Assembly: GCA_029968055.1 (NCBI GenBank)
Contig: JASCNX010000001.1
Location: 1,302,001 to 1,366,000, forward strand
Length of the DNA stretch: 64,000 nt
Source: Xenophilus aerolatus
Lineage (GTDB): Bacteria > Pseudomonadota > Gammaproteobacteria > Burkholderiales > Burkholderiaceae_C
Direction of reading: 5' to 3'
Part shown: positions 46,358 through 54,931 of the stretch, in pieces
Position numbering within the stretch: the first letter of the stretch is position 1
Layout: the number at the start of each line of letters is the position of its first letter
The notes under the pieces: model-generated
The model's database searches: none
Told to the model about the DNA's origin: nothing
What the model saw: only the letters and a program-made list of their open reading frames with translations
Program-made: the position numbers and the translations under genes

Positions 46358-46861
46358 TCAGGCGTTGCGTGCCTCGATGCCCCAGCGCGCGAGCGCTTCG
46401 TCATCGGCGACCCGGGCATCGACCCAGCGGCCGCCCTCGGGCGTGTCTTCCTTCTTCCAGAAAGGCGCCTGGGTCTTGAGGTAGTCCATGAGGAATTCGC
46501 AGGCCTGGAAGGACTGGCCTCGGTGCGCGGAAGTGACGGCGACCATCATGATCTGGTCCTGCGGCTGCAGCGCGCCCACGCGGTGCACCACACGGGCGCC
46601 GAGGATGTCGAAACGGCGATGCGCCTCGTCGATCATGGCCTCGATGGCCTTCTCGGTCATGCCGGGGTAATGCTCCAGCTCCATCGCGCGCACGCTGCCC
46701 GCGGCGCCGCCCTCGGCGACGTGGCGGTCGCGCACCGTGCCGACGAAGGCGCAGACCGCGCCCACGCGCGGGTCGCCGGCGCGCAGCGCCGCCACCTCGG
46801 CCGAAAGGTCGAAGTCCTCGGCCTGGACCCGCACGCGGGCCGTGGGAGAAGAAGCACTCAT
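46358..46861 (-). CDS. moaE: Molybdopterin synthase catalytic subunit MoaE
   Basis: 167 residues from the ATG at 46861. VCAFVGTVRD, ELEHYPGMTEKAIEAMIDEA, VVHRVGALQPQDQIMMVAVTSAHRGQSFQACEFLMDYLKTQAPFWKKE are the family blocks; the Lys pair in FWKKE includes the catalytic lysine. With MoaD it puts two sulfurs on precursor Z to make molybdopterin. It is separated from moaD by an oppositely oriented DapA-family gene, which breaks the usual moaD-moaE order. A -10-like CACAAT lies just upstream on its strand, so it may have its own promoter. Confidence 0.95.
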   Translation of the reverse strand: MSASSPTARVRVQAEDFDLSAEVAALRAGDPRVGAVCAFVGTVRDRHVAEGGAAGSVRAMELEHYPGMTEKAIEAMIDEAHRRFDILGARVVHRVGALQPQDQIMMVAVTSAHRGQSFQACEFLMDYLKTQAPFWKKEDTPEGGRWVDARVADDEALARWGIEARNA

Positions 46862-47149
46862 GCGGCAAATTGTGGCACCGCCGCACTTACACTTGGCGCC
46901 ATGGTTAGCTTCCCCTGCAACACCCGGCGCCGGTCTTCGAACGAAGACGTCGCGGCCGTGCGCGCAGCGGTCGCCAAAGCCAAAAAACCTCGGCTCGTCT
47001 GACCGGAGCTGCGGTTCCGTCGTCGGATGAGCGACGGAGCCTGCAGCCCCCACCCCTCTTCTCCCGGTCGGGCTTCCCTGCATCGCGATGCGCGCTTCCG
47101 CCGACGGCTGTCCTCGGTCGTGTGTCCCTGTCTGCAAGGAAGCCTTTCA

Positions 47150-48052
47150 ATGTCTGCTCTCGCCTCCAGCCCCGCACGCCCCGACTTCTCGGGGTTGTGG
47201 ATTCCGCTCGTCACGCCCTTGCGCAACGGCGCTGTCGACCACCCGGCCCTCGCGGCGCTCACCACACGGCTGGCCGCCCAGGGCATTGCCGGCTTCGTGG
47301 TCTGCGGTTCGACAGGCGAAGCTGCCGCGCTGGACGAACACGAGCGCCTGGCCGTGCTCGACACCGTGGGGTCCGCCGCCCCCGGCGTGCCGCGTGTGAT
47401 GGGCCTGGGTGGCGAACACCTGGCCCACGCGCTGGACTCGGTGCGCCGGCTCGCCGGGCGCGGGCTCGCCGCCCTGCTGGTACCGGCACCGAGCTACATC
47501 CGGCCGTCCCAGGCCGGCCTGGCGCAGTGGTTCACCGCGATCGCCGATGCGAGCGACGTGCCGCTGCTGGTCTACGACATCCCGTACCGCACCGGCAGCA
47601 CGCTGGCGCGCGAGACCCTGCTGTCGCTCGCCGCGCACCCGCGCATCGTGGGTGTGAAGGACTGCAGCGGCGATCCTGCCAAGGTGCGCGCGCTGATCGC
47701 AGACGGCCGCCTGCAGGTGCTGGCGGGCGAAGACGCCCAGGTGCTGGCGACGATGGCCGAAGGCGGCACCGGTGCCATTGCGGCCAGCGCGCACGTGCAC
47801 ACGCCTCGGTGGGTGCGGCTGGTCGCCGCGTTGAAGTCGGGCCGACTGACGGAGGGGCGTGCCCTGTGGCAACCGCTCGCGCCGCTGGTAGAAGCGCTGT
47901 TCGCCGAGCCGAATCCCGGCCCGGTCAAGGCGCTCCTCGCCGCCAGCGGGGAAATGACGGCCGAGCTGCGTGCACCGATGACCGGTGCGACCCCTGGCCT
48001 GCTGGAGCGCCTGCGCGCGATCGACGCCGCGATCGAGCCGGTCGAACGCTGA
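47150..48052 (+). CDS. DapA family dihydrodipicolinate synthase-like aldolase
   Basis: 300 residues from the ATG at 47150 with AAGGA at 47136-47140. A TIM barrel with CGSTGEAAALDEHER (pyruvate-binding STGE), VYDIPYRTG (catalytic Tyr and Arg138 equivalent) and GVKDCSGD (Schiff-base Lys). The Arg favours true 4-hydroxy-tetrahydrodipicolinate synthase activity, but paralogues that use other pyruvate or sugar-acid substrates have similar motifs. It is the only plus-strand gene in a minus-strand block of cofactor and amino-acid genes, lying between moaE and moaD. It may be a late insertion. It ends one base before the moaD stop. Confidence 0.87.
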   Translation: MSALASSPARPDFSGLWIPLVTPLRNGAVDHPALAALTTRLAAQGIAGFVVCGSTGEAAALDEHERLAVLDTVGSAAPGVPRVMGLGGEHLAHALDSVRRLAGRGLAALLVPAPSYIRPSQAGLAQWFTAIADASDVPLLVYDIPYRTGSTLARETLLSLAAHPRIVGVKDCSGDPAKVRALIADGRLQVLAGEDAQVLATMAEGGTGAIAASAHVHTPRWVRLVAALKSGRLTEGRALWQPLAPLVEALFAEPNPGPVKALLAASGEMTAELRAPMTGATPGLLERLRAIDAAIEPVER

Positions 48053-48313
48053 TCAGCCGCCGGTGACGGGCGGAAAGAAGGCCACCTCGGCCCCGTCGGC
48101 CAAGACGGCGTCCTCACCGCTCATGAGCTGGTCGAGCGCCATGCGCACGGCCTTGCCGCGCGCCAGCGCGCCGGCGTAGGGCTCGCCGCGCGCGATGAGT
48201 TCGTCGCGCAGCGCGCCCAGCGTGTCGGCCGCCGTCCGGACCGGCTCGCTGCCACGGCCCAGCGCCTCGCGCACGGACGCGAAATAGCGCACGGTGACGG
48301 TCTTGTGCGCCAT
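48053..48313 (-). CDS. moaD: Molybdopterin synthase sulfur carrier subunit MoaD
   Basis: 86 residues with the beta-grasp fold and the C-terminal Gly-Gly (PPVTGG) that is thiocarboxylated. VTVRYFASVREALG at the N-terminus and EVAFFPPVTGG at the end are typical. Its ATG shares one base with the moeA stop (TGATG), so it is coupled to moeA. It delivers sulfur to MoaE. Confidence 0.94.
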   Translation of the reverse strand: MAHKTVTVRYFASVREALGRGSEPVRTAADTLGALRDELIARGEPYAGALARGKAVRMALDQLMSGEDAVLADGAEVAFFPPVTGG

Positions 48314-49572
48314 CACGCGAGCCAGGCCGAGAAGGGAAGGAAGCGCACCGTGTCGCCGCGCGCGATCGCCTGGCCGCCCGGGTTGTCGACGACGCCATCG
48401 CCCCACACGGTGGAGGTGAGCACGCCCGAGCCCTGGTTGGCGAACAGCGCCAGGCCACCTTCGGCGGTGGTGCGCACACGCAGGAATTCGCGCCGCTTGT
48501 CGGGGCGCGGCCAGTCGAAGTCGGCCCGCATGCCGACCGCCTGCGGCGCGGTGCGCGACGCGCCCTGCAGCGCCAGCAGGAAGGGGCGCACCAGCAGCAG
48601 GAAGGTCATGAAGCTGGACACGGGATTGCCCGGCAGGCCGGCGATGTGGGTGTCGCCGATCCGGCCGTATGCGAACGGCTTGCCGGGCTTCATCGCCACC
48701 AGCCAGAGATCGAGCTTGCCCAGGGCCTGCACCGCAGCGCGCACATGGTCTTCCTCGCCCACCGACACGCCGCCGGTGGTGATGATGAGGTCGTTGCGTG
48801 CGGCGGCGGCGCGCAGCGCGTCGATCGTCGCATCGAGCCGGTCGGGCACCAGCCCCAGGTCCTGCACTTCGCAGCCCAGGCGCTGCAGCAGCCCCCGCAT
48901 GAAGAAGCGGTTGGAGTTGTAGATGGCACCAGGGCGCATCTGCTCGGGTGGCACCTCGCCGGGCATGACCAGCTCGTCGCCGGTGGACAGCAGCGCCACG
49001 CGCGGTCGCCGCACGACCGGCAGCTTCGCGAAGCCGATGCTGGCCGCCAGGCCCAGCGCCTGGGGCGTCAGGCGCTCGCCCCGCGCCAGCACCGTGGCGC
49101 CGGCCTGCACGTCTTCGCCCGCACGGCGGATGTTCTGACCCGGGCGCGGCACCGGGCGGATACGCACCTGGCCCAGGCCATCGCTGGCGATGGCCTCGGT
49201 GTCTTCCTGCATCACGACCGCGTCGGCGCCATCGGGCACCTGTGCGCCGGTGAAGATGCGCGCCACGGTGCCGGCTGCGAGCGGCTGGCCCACGGTGCCG
49301 GCCGGGATGCGCTGCGACACCGGCAGCACGACGTCGCCGGTGCACTCGGCCAGTCGCACCGCGTAGCCGTCCATCGCGCTGTTGTCGCGCGGCGGCACCG
49401 TGAGGCCGGCCACGAGGTCCTGCGCCAGCACGCGGCCATCGGCCTCGAAGGTGGAGACCTGCTCCACCTCCTGCAGCGGCGCCGCCTCGGCCAGCAGCCG
49501 GGCCACGGCGTCGTCCAACGCCATCAGGGGCGCGCGGGCGCGAGGAGCAGCGGAAGTGGCAGGGTCACTCAT
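48313..49572 (-). CDS. moeA: Molybdopterin molybdenumtransferase MoeA
   Basis: 419 residues from the ATG at 49572; a GTG ten codons upstream is the alternative, and neither has a strong ribosome site. DNSAMDGYAVR near residue 60, GTVARIFTGAQVPDGADAVVMQE, STGDELVMPG and TTGGVSVGEEDHVRAAV are the family motifs, the last in the substrate cleft. GLPGNPVSSFMTF lies in the third domain. MoeA inserts molybdate into adenylylated molybdopterin. It overlaps the mobB stop by eight bases and is coupled to moaD. Confidence 0.94.
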   Translation of the reverse strand: MSDPATSAAPRARAPLMALDDAVARLLAEAAPLQEVEQVSTFEADGRVLAQDLVAGLTVPPRDNSAMDGYAVRLAECTGDVVLPVSQRIPAGTVGQPLAAGTVARIFTGAQVPDGADAVVMQEDTEAIASDGLGQVRIRPVPRPGQNIRRAGEDVQAGATVLARGERLTPQALGLAASIGFAKLPVVRRPRVALLSTGDELVMPGEVPPEQMRPGAIYNSNRFFMRGLLQRLGCEVQDLGLVPDRLDATIDALRAAAARNDLIITTGGVSVGEEDHVRAAVQALGKLDLWLVAMKPGKPFAYGRIGDTHIAGLPGNPVSSFMTFLLLVRPFLLALQGASRTAPQAVGMRADFDWPRPDKRREFLRVRTTAEGGLALFANQGSGVLTSTVWGDGVVDNPGGQAIARGDTVRFLPFSAWLA

Positions 49573-50110
49573 GGATTTCGGGGTGGTAGTCGAATCGTTC
49601 ACCGTTGGCCATCAACCACTGCGCGACGCCGGCGGCATCGTCGAGGTCGAAGACCGGCAGGCCGGTCGGCTCGGGCAGCTTGGCGGCGCTGTCGGTGGCA
49701 ATGGCGCAGATGAAAGGGTCATCGGGGTACAGCACCGGCCGCGCGGCCTGCCCGGGCTCGACCGTACGCATGACCTCGATCTTGTGCAGGTCGCTGTGCT
49801 TGAAGCCCTCGATCAGCACCCAGTCCACGCCGTCGTACAACTCGGCGATGAGGTGGTGCACCTTCAGCTCGGCGGGCCGCTCGAACTCGCGCATGAGCGC
49901 GAGGCGTTTGTCCGAAGCAACCACCACCTCGAAGGCGCCGGCCTCGCGATGGCGGTACGTGTCCTTGCCGGGGTGGTCGATGTCGAACTTGTGGTGCGCG
50001 TGCTTGACCACCGACACGCGCAGTCCGTGGCGCTTGAGTTCGGGAATCAGGCGCTCCACCAGCGTCGTCTTGCCGGCGCCCGAATAGCCCGCGAAGGCGA
50101 TGACTTTCAT
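49565..50110 (-). CDS. mobB: Molybdopterin-guanine dinucleotide biosynthesis protein MobB
   Basis: 181 residues. The N-terminal AFAGYSGAGKTTLVERLIP is a Walker A loop. VVKHAHHKFDIDHPGKDTYRHREAG is the MobB signature, and DWVLIEGFKH follows. MobB is a GTP-binding accessory to MobA; mobA is not in the window. It lies 69 bp after thrC and overlaps moeA. Confidence 0.93.
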   Translation of the reverse strand: MKVIAFAGYSGAGKTTLVERLIPELKRHGLRVSVVKHAHHKFDIDHPGKDTYRHREAGAFEVVVASDKRLALMREFERPAELKVHHLIAELYDGVDWVLIEGFKHSDLHKIEVMRTVEPGQAARPVLYPDDPFICAIATDSAAKLPEPTGLPVFDLDDAAGVAQWLMANGERFDYHPEIHE

Positions 50111-50179
50111 GGGTTGCTAAGCATTCGATCGCTGATGGCAGGGGCAGGACGGTCGCAGGAGGCGGATTTTCTTGGAAGC

Positions 50180-51595
50180 TCAGCCGCAATGCTCGGCGAT
50201 GTAGCGCTTCACCGCTTCGGCATCCGCCGGCAACTTGACCACGCGCTTGGGCAGCGACTCGATGCCTTCGAACTTCGCCGGGCGGTCGGGCTCGTGGCCC
50301 AGCGCCTCGACGATGGTGGCGGCAAACTTGATGGGCAGCGCGGTTTCCAGCACCACCATGGGCACGCCGGGCTCGATGTACTCGCGCGCCACCTTCAGGC
50401 CATCGGCCGTGTGGGTGTCGACCAGCACCGCGAAGCGCTTGTCGGTGTCGCGGATGGTCGCCAGGCGATCCGCATGCGTGCTGCGCCCGCTCACGAAGCC
50501 GTACGTCGATGCCGCACCGGCAAAGGCCGGGTCGGCGCCGAGGTCGAAGCGGCCGGTCTTGGCGATCTGGTCGTGGAACAGCCCGCGCGTCTTCGCGGCG
50601 TCGCGGCCCAGCAGGTCGAACACGAAACGTTCGAAGTTGCTGGCCTTGCTGATGTCCATCGACGGGCTCGACGTCTCATGCGTGTCGGCCGCGCCGCGCA
50701 CGCGGTAGACGCCGGTGCGGAAGAACTCGTCGAGCACGTCGTTCTCGTTCGTGGCCACCACGAGTTTGCGGATCGGCAGGCCCATCATGCGCGCCACATG
50801 GCCGGCGCAGACGTTGCCGAAGTTGCCCGAGGGCACGGTGAAGCTCACTTCGCCGCCTTCGGGCCCGGTCGCCTGGAACCAGCCCGCGAAGTAGTAGACC
50901 ACCTGCGCCAGCAGCCGCGCCCAGTTGATCGAGTTGACGGTGCCGATCCGGTACTGGCGCTTGAAGGCCAGGTCGTTGCTGACTGCCTTGACGATGTCCT
51001 GGCAGTCGTCGAAGACACCGGCGATGGCGATGTTGTGGATGTTCGGGTCCTGCAGGCTGAACATCTGCGCCTGCTGGAACGGGCTCATGCGGCCATCGGG
51101 CGATGTCATGAAGACGCGCACGCCCTGCTTGCCACGCATGGCGTACTCGGCCGCGCTGCCGGTGTCGCCGCTGGTCGCGCCGAGGATGTTGAGCTCTTCG
51201 CCGCGCCGCGCCAGCTCGTACTCGAACAGGTTGCCCAGCAGTTGCATGGCCATGTCCTTGAAGGCCAGCGTGGGGCCGTTCGACAGGCCCTCGAGGTACA
51301 CGCCGTCTTCCAGCTCGCGCAGCGGCACGATGTCGTCGCTGCCGAAGACCTCGGCCGTGTACGTCTTGGCGCACAGCGCGCGCAAATCGTCGGCAGGGAT
51401 GTCGTCGATGTAGAGCGAAAGGATCTCGAAGGCGAGCTGGTGGTACGGCAGGCCGCGCCACGTCGACAGCGTGGCGGCGTCGACCTGGGGGTAGCGCTCG
51501 GGCAGGTACAGGCCGCCGTCGGGCGCAAGGCCTTCGAGCAGGATTTCGCAGAAGCGGCGCGGCGTCGCGTCGCCGCGGGTGGACAGATAGCGCAT
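50180..51595 (-). CDS. thrC: Threonine synthase
   Basis: 471 residues, the long (yeast/E. coli-like) class. MRYLSTRGDATPRRFCEILLEGLAPDGGLYLPE is the N-terminal domain, and PTLAFKDMAMQLLGNLFEY carries the PLP lysine. GATSGDTGSAAEYA and VPSGNFGNVCAGH bind the cofactor phosphate. It turns O-phospho-homoserine into threonine. The start shares one base with the hom stop, so hom and thrC form a translationally coupled pair. Confidence 0.96.
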   Translation of the reverse strand: MRYLSTRGDATPRRFCEILLEGLAPDGGLYLPERYPQVDAATLSTWRGLPYHQLAFEILSLYIDDIPADDLRALCAKTYTAEVFGSDDIVPLRELEDGVYLEGLSNGPTLAFKDMAMQLLGNLFEYELARRGEELNILGATSGDTGSAAEYAMRGKQGVRVFMTSPDGRMSPFQQAQMFSLQDPNIHNIAIAGVFDDCQDIVKAVSNDLAFKRQYRIGTVNSINWARLLAQVVYYFAGWFQATGPEGGEVSFTVPSGNFGNVCAGHVARMMGLPIRKLVVATNENDVLDEFFRTGVYRVRGAADTHETSSPSMDISKASNFERFVFDLLGRDAAKTRGLFHDQIAKTGRFDLGADPAFAGAASTYGFVSGRSTHADRLATIRDTDKRFAVLVDTHTADGLKVAREYIEPGVPMVVLETALPIKFAATIVEALGHEPDRPAKFEGIESLPKRVVKLPADAEAVKRYIAEHCG

Positions 51596-52917
51596 CAGGA
51601 CAGTTCTTCCTTGCGGATGCGCACGATCGGCGCGAGCACGCTGGGCAGGCCCTGCAGGTGTGCCTGCACCTCGTCGAGCGTGCCTTCGCGGGTGTCGTGC
51701 GTGAGGATGATGAGGTCGGTCTGGGTCGAGCCTTCGCCGCCCACCTCGTCGGCCTCGCGCTGCAGCACGGCATCGATGCTGATGCCCGCGCCCGCCAGCA
51801 GGCCGGTGACCTTGGCCAGCACGCCGGCTTCGTCGGCCACGCGCAGGCGCAGGTAGTAGCTGGTGACGACCTCGCTCATCGGCACGACCTGCAGGTCGCT
51901 CATCGCATCGGGGTGGAAGGCCAGGTGGGGCACGCGGTGGGCGGCGTCCGCGGTGTGCAGACGGGTGATGTCGACCAGGTCGGCGATCACGGCGCTGGCC
52001 GTGGGCTCGCTGCCCGCACCCTTGCCGTAGTAGAGCGTGGTGCCCACGGCGTCACCGTGCACCACCACCGCGTTCATCGCACCTTCCACATTGGCGAGCA
52101 GGCGCTTGGCCGGCACCAGCGCGGGATGAACGCGCAATTCGATGCCCTTGGGGCTGCGCCGGGTGATGCCCAGCAGCTTGATGCGGTAGCCCAACTGTTC
52201 GGCGTATTTGATGTCCTGCGACGCCAGCTTGGTGATGCCCTCGACATGCGCCTTGTCGAACTGCACCGGAATGCCGAAAGCGATCGCGCTCATCAGCGTG
52301 GCCTTGTGGGCGGCGTCGACGCCTTCGATGTCGAAGGTCGGGTCGGCCTCGGCATAGCCCAGACGCTGCGCCTCCTTGAGCACGGTGTCGAAGTCCAGGC
52401 CCTTGTCGCGCATCTCGGACAGGATGAAGTTCGTCGTGCCGTTGATGATGCCGGCAATCCACTGGATGCTGTTGGCCGTGAGGCCTTCGCGCAGCGCCTT
52501 GATGATCGGGATGCCACCGGCCACCGCCGCCTCGAAGGCGACCATCACGCCCTTGGCATGCGCCGCCGCGAAGATCTCGGTGCCATGCACGGCCAGCAGC
52601 GCCTTGTTGGCGGTGACCACGTGCTTGCCGGCGGCGATGGCCTCGAGCACCAGCGCCTTGGCGATGCCGTAGCCGCCGATGAGTTCGACCACGATGTCGA
52701 TGTCGGGGTTGGAGATGACCTCGCGCGCGTCACCCACCACCTTGACGCCCTCGCCCACCGCAGCCCGCGCGCGTGCGGTGTCCAGGTCGGCGACCATGGT
52801 GATCTCGATGCCGCGGCCCGCGCGGCGCTTGATCTCTTCCTGGTTGCGGGCCAGCACCTTGAAGGTGCCGCTGCCGACGGTGCCGATGCCCAGAAGGCCG
52901 ACCTGGATGGGTTTCAT
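51595..52917 (-). CDS. hom: Homoserine dehydrogenase with ACT domain
   Basis: 440 residues from the ATG at 52917. The N-terminal KPIQVGLLGIGTVGSGTFKVL binds NAD(P). GGIPIIKALREGLTANSIQWIAGIINGTTNFILSEM is the catalytic signature, and RLGYAEADPTFDIEGVDAAHK carries the substrate residues. An ACT domain at about 355-430 (YYLRLRVADEAGVLAKVTGLL) suggests threonine feedback control. It reduces aspartate semialdehyde to homoserine. It lies 61 bp after alaA. Confidence 0.96.
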   Translation of the reverse strand: MKPIQVGLLGIGTVGSGTFKVLARNQEEIKRRAGRGIEITMVADLDTARARAAVGEGVKVVGDAREVISNPDIDIVVELIGGYGIAKALVLEAIAAGKHVVTANKALLAVHGTEIFAAAHAKGVMVAFEAAVAGGIPIIKALREGLTANSIQWIAGIINGTTNFILSEMRDKGLDFDTVLKEAQRLGYAEADPTFDIEGVDAAHKATLMSAIAFGIPVQFDKAHVEGITKLASQDIKYAEQLGYRIKLLGITRRSPKGIELRVHPALVPAKRLLANVEGAMNAVVVHGDAVGTTLYYGKGAGSEPTASAVIADLVDITRLHTADAAHRVPHLAFHPDAMSDLQVVPMSEVVTSYYLRLRVADEAGVLAKVTGLLAGAGISIDAVLQREADEVGGEGSTQTDLIILTHDTREGTLDEVQAHLQGLPSVLAPIVRIRKEELS

Positions 52918-52978
52918 GGATGCAGTCTTTTCAGTCACGGGAAACACGGGGCGGGCCGAGTCGGCCTGCCGGGAGATG

Positions 52979-54202
52979 TCAGGCGAAGCGGGTGCGGTAG
53001 CGCTCGAGGAACTTCGCGATGCGGCCGATGGCCTCGCGCAGGTCGTCCTCGTGCGGCAGGAACACGATGCGGAAGTGCTGGTTGTCGGCGTGGTTGAAGC
53101 CCGAGCCCTGCACCAGCATCACGCGGGTCTCGCGCAGCACCTGCATGAAGAACTGGCGGTCGTCCTCGATCGGGTAGACCTTGGGGTCGAGCTTCGGGAA
53201 CATGTACAGCGCCGCCGAGGGCTTGACGCAGCTCACGCCCGGGATGGCGGTGATCAGCTCGTACGCCAGATCGCGCTGGCGGCGCAGGCGGCCGCCCTCC
53301 TTCACCAGGTCGTGGATGCTCTGGTAGCCGCCCAGCGCCGTCTGGATCGCCCATTGGCCCGGCACGTTGGAGCCGAGCTTGAGGTTGGCCAGCATGTTCA
53401 GGCCCTCGATGTAGTCGACCGCCGCATGCTTGGGGCCCGACACCACCATCCAGCCCGCCCGGTAGCCGCACGAGCGGTAGGCCTTGGACAGCGAGTTGAA
53501 GGTGAGCGTGAGCACGTCGTTCGACAGGCTGCCCATGGCGGTGAACTTCACGCCGTCGTAGAGCACCTTGTCGTAGACCTCGTCGACCAGCAGCACCAGG
53601 CCGTGCTCGCGGGCGATCTGCACGATGCCCTTGAGCATCGCGTCCGGGTAGATCACGCCGGTCGGGTTGTTGGGGTTGATGACCACGATGCCGCGCGTGC
53701 GGGGCGTGATCTTGGCGCGCAGGTCCTCGAGGTCGGGCAGCCAGCCGTTGTCCTCGTCGCACCGGTAGTGCACCGGCGAGCCGCCCGACAAGGAAGTCGC
53801 CGCAGTCCACAAGGGGTAGTCGGGCATGGGCACCAGGAGTTCGTCGCCCTCGTTGAGGAGCGCGTTGGTGGCCATCACGATCAGTTCGCTGGCGCCGTTG
53901 CCCAGGTAGATGTCGTCCAGCGTCACGCCCTCGATGCCGAGCTGCTGCGTGTAGTGCATGACGGCCTTGCGCGCCGCGAAGATGCCCTTGCTGTCGGAGT
54001 AACCGGCCGAGTCCGGCAGGTTGCGGATCATGTCCTGCTGGATTTCTTCGGGGGCATCGAAGCCGAACGGCGCCATGTTGCCGATGTTCAGCTTGATGAT
54101 CTTCTGTCCCTCGTCCTCCATCTGCCGCGCCGCGTCCACGATGGGACCGCGCACGTCGTAGAGCACATTGGCCAGCTTGTCCGATTTCTTGAGCGTTTTC
54201 AA
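52979..54202 (-). CDS. alaA: Glutamate-pyruvate aminotransferase AlaA-like
   Basis: 407 residues from a TTG at 54202, chosen because GGAGG ends five bases upstream and because it gives a length and N-terminus (KSDKLANVLYDVRGPI) like E. coli AlaA (405); the first ATG further up adds 30 unlikely residues. KLNIGNMAPFGFDAPEEI, DYPLWTAATSLSGG, NPNNPTGVIYP and NSLSKAYRSCGYRAGWM with the PLP lysine are the class I aminotransferase landmarks. It makes alanine from pyruvate. It precedes hom and thrC on the same strand, a common order in Burkholderiales. Confidence 0.92.
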   Translation of the reverse strand: MKTLKKSDKLANVLYDVRGPIVDAARQMEDEGQKIIKLNIGNMAPFGFDAPEEIQQDMIRNLPDSAGYSDSKGIFAARKAVMHYTQQLGIEGVTLDDIYLGNGASELIVMATNALLNEGDELLVPMPDYPLWTAATSLSGGSPVHYRCDEDNGWLPDLEDLRAKITPRTRGIVVINPNNPTGVIYPDAMLKGIVQIAREHGLVLLVDEVYDKVLYDGVKFTAMGSLSNDVLTLTFNSLSKAYRSCGYRAGWMVVSGPKHAAVDYIEGLNMLANLKLGSNVPGQWAIQTALGGYQSIHDLVKEGGRLRRQRDLAYELITAIPGVSCVKPSAALYMFPKLDPKVYPIEDDRQFFMQVLRETRVMLVQGSGFNHADNQHFRIVFLPHEDDLREAIGRIAKFLERYRTRFA

Positions 54203-54238
54203 AGTCCCTCCGAGGGGCGCCTGTACCAGGGGAAAACC

Positions 54239-54244
54239 TATAAT
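54239..54244 (+). promoter_or_regulatory. Perfect -10 box (TATAAT) upstream of the Mth938-like gene
   Basis: TATAAT at 54239-54244, 72 bp before the next plus-strand start, in the divergent gap after alaA. No good -35 is seen at 17 bp, so it may rely on an extended or activator-dependent element. Confidence 0.5.
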
Positions 54245-54315
54245 TGGACCACAGTTCACCCCCGTGCACGGCCATTGCGGGCCGCTCCGCACGCACGCTC
54301 CACTCCCCCTTTTCC

Positions 54316-54705
54316 ATGAAGCTCCAACCCGACAGGCCCGACGTGCAGACCGTGACGGCGCACGGGCCCGGCTGGGTGGCGGTGAACGGCGAGCGCATCG
54401 ACCACAGCGTCGTCGTCGGCGCGCGCGCGGAGCGCTTCGAATGGCCCTGCGGTCGCTTCGAGGATCTGGGCGCAGAGCACTTCGCGCAGTTGGCGGCCCT
54501 GGATGCCGAGGTCGTCATCTTCGGCAGCGGGGACCGCATCCGCTTTCCCCGCCCCGCCTGGCTCGCGCCTCTGGTCGCGCGCGGCGTCGGCGTCGAGACC
54601 ATGGACACGGCAGCCGCCTGCCGTACCTACAACATCCTGGCGGGTGAGGGGCGCCACGTCGTCGCGGCGCTGCTCATCGAAGAGCCCGCACGTGGCGATC
54701 AATAA
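54316..54705 (+). CDS. Mth938-like / DUF498 domain protein
   Basis: 129 residues. GPGWVAVNGERIDHSVVVGA, VVIFGSGDRIRFP and GVGVETMDTAAACRTYNILAGEGRHVVAALL are the three conserved blocks of the small Mth938 fold (NDUFAF3 relative). In bacteria its role is unknown, though the mitochondrial relative helps build complex I. It is divergent from alaA and is followed by bcp on the same strand. Confidence 0.88.
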   Translation: MKLQPDRPDVQTVTAHGPGWVAVNGERIDHSVVVGARAERFEWPCGRFEDLGAEHFAQLAALDAEVVIFGSGDRIRFPRPAWLAPLVARGVGVETMDTAAACRTYNILAGEGRHVVAALLIEEPARGDQ

Positions 54706-54931
54706 GCGATTCGGGGTAAAATAGCGGGTTGCAGACCGGACTGCCCGCCGACTGCGCATCGCCCCGCCGGGCGCTGCGGACCGGTGGCGTCGGCTCGATG
54801 CATGACCCGCTGCATGGGCGCTTGCAGGCTTGAGAAAGCCTGCCCGGCATCAACGCAGTATGGCATGCGCCGGCCGAGCATGGCGGCTCCGCGTTTTTAC
54901 TCGGGAACCCTCAGCGGAGAAAACAATTTTC
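54706..54931 (+). promoter_or_regulatory. Long structured leader upstream of bcp
   Basis: A TAAAAT (54717-54722) may be a -10, implying a leader of about 200 bases before bcp. It contains a perfect eight-pair hairpin, GCAGGCTT (54824-54831) and AAGCCTGC (54836-54843), with a GAGA tetraloop. No T-run follows. GCGGAG precedes the start by about 12 bases. I recognise no known riboswitch consensus. Confidence 0.4.

Noticed and set aside
46901-47002. A 33-codon open frame (MVSFPCNTRR...) between moaE and the DapA-family gene
   Set aside because: No ribosome site, no family and an atypical position. It may be a leader peptide, but nothing supports translation.
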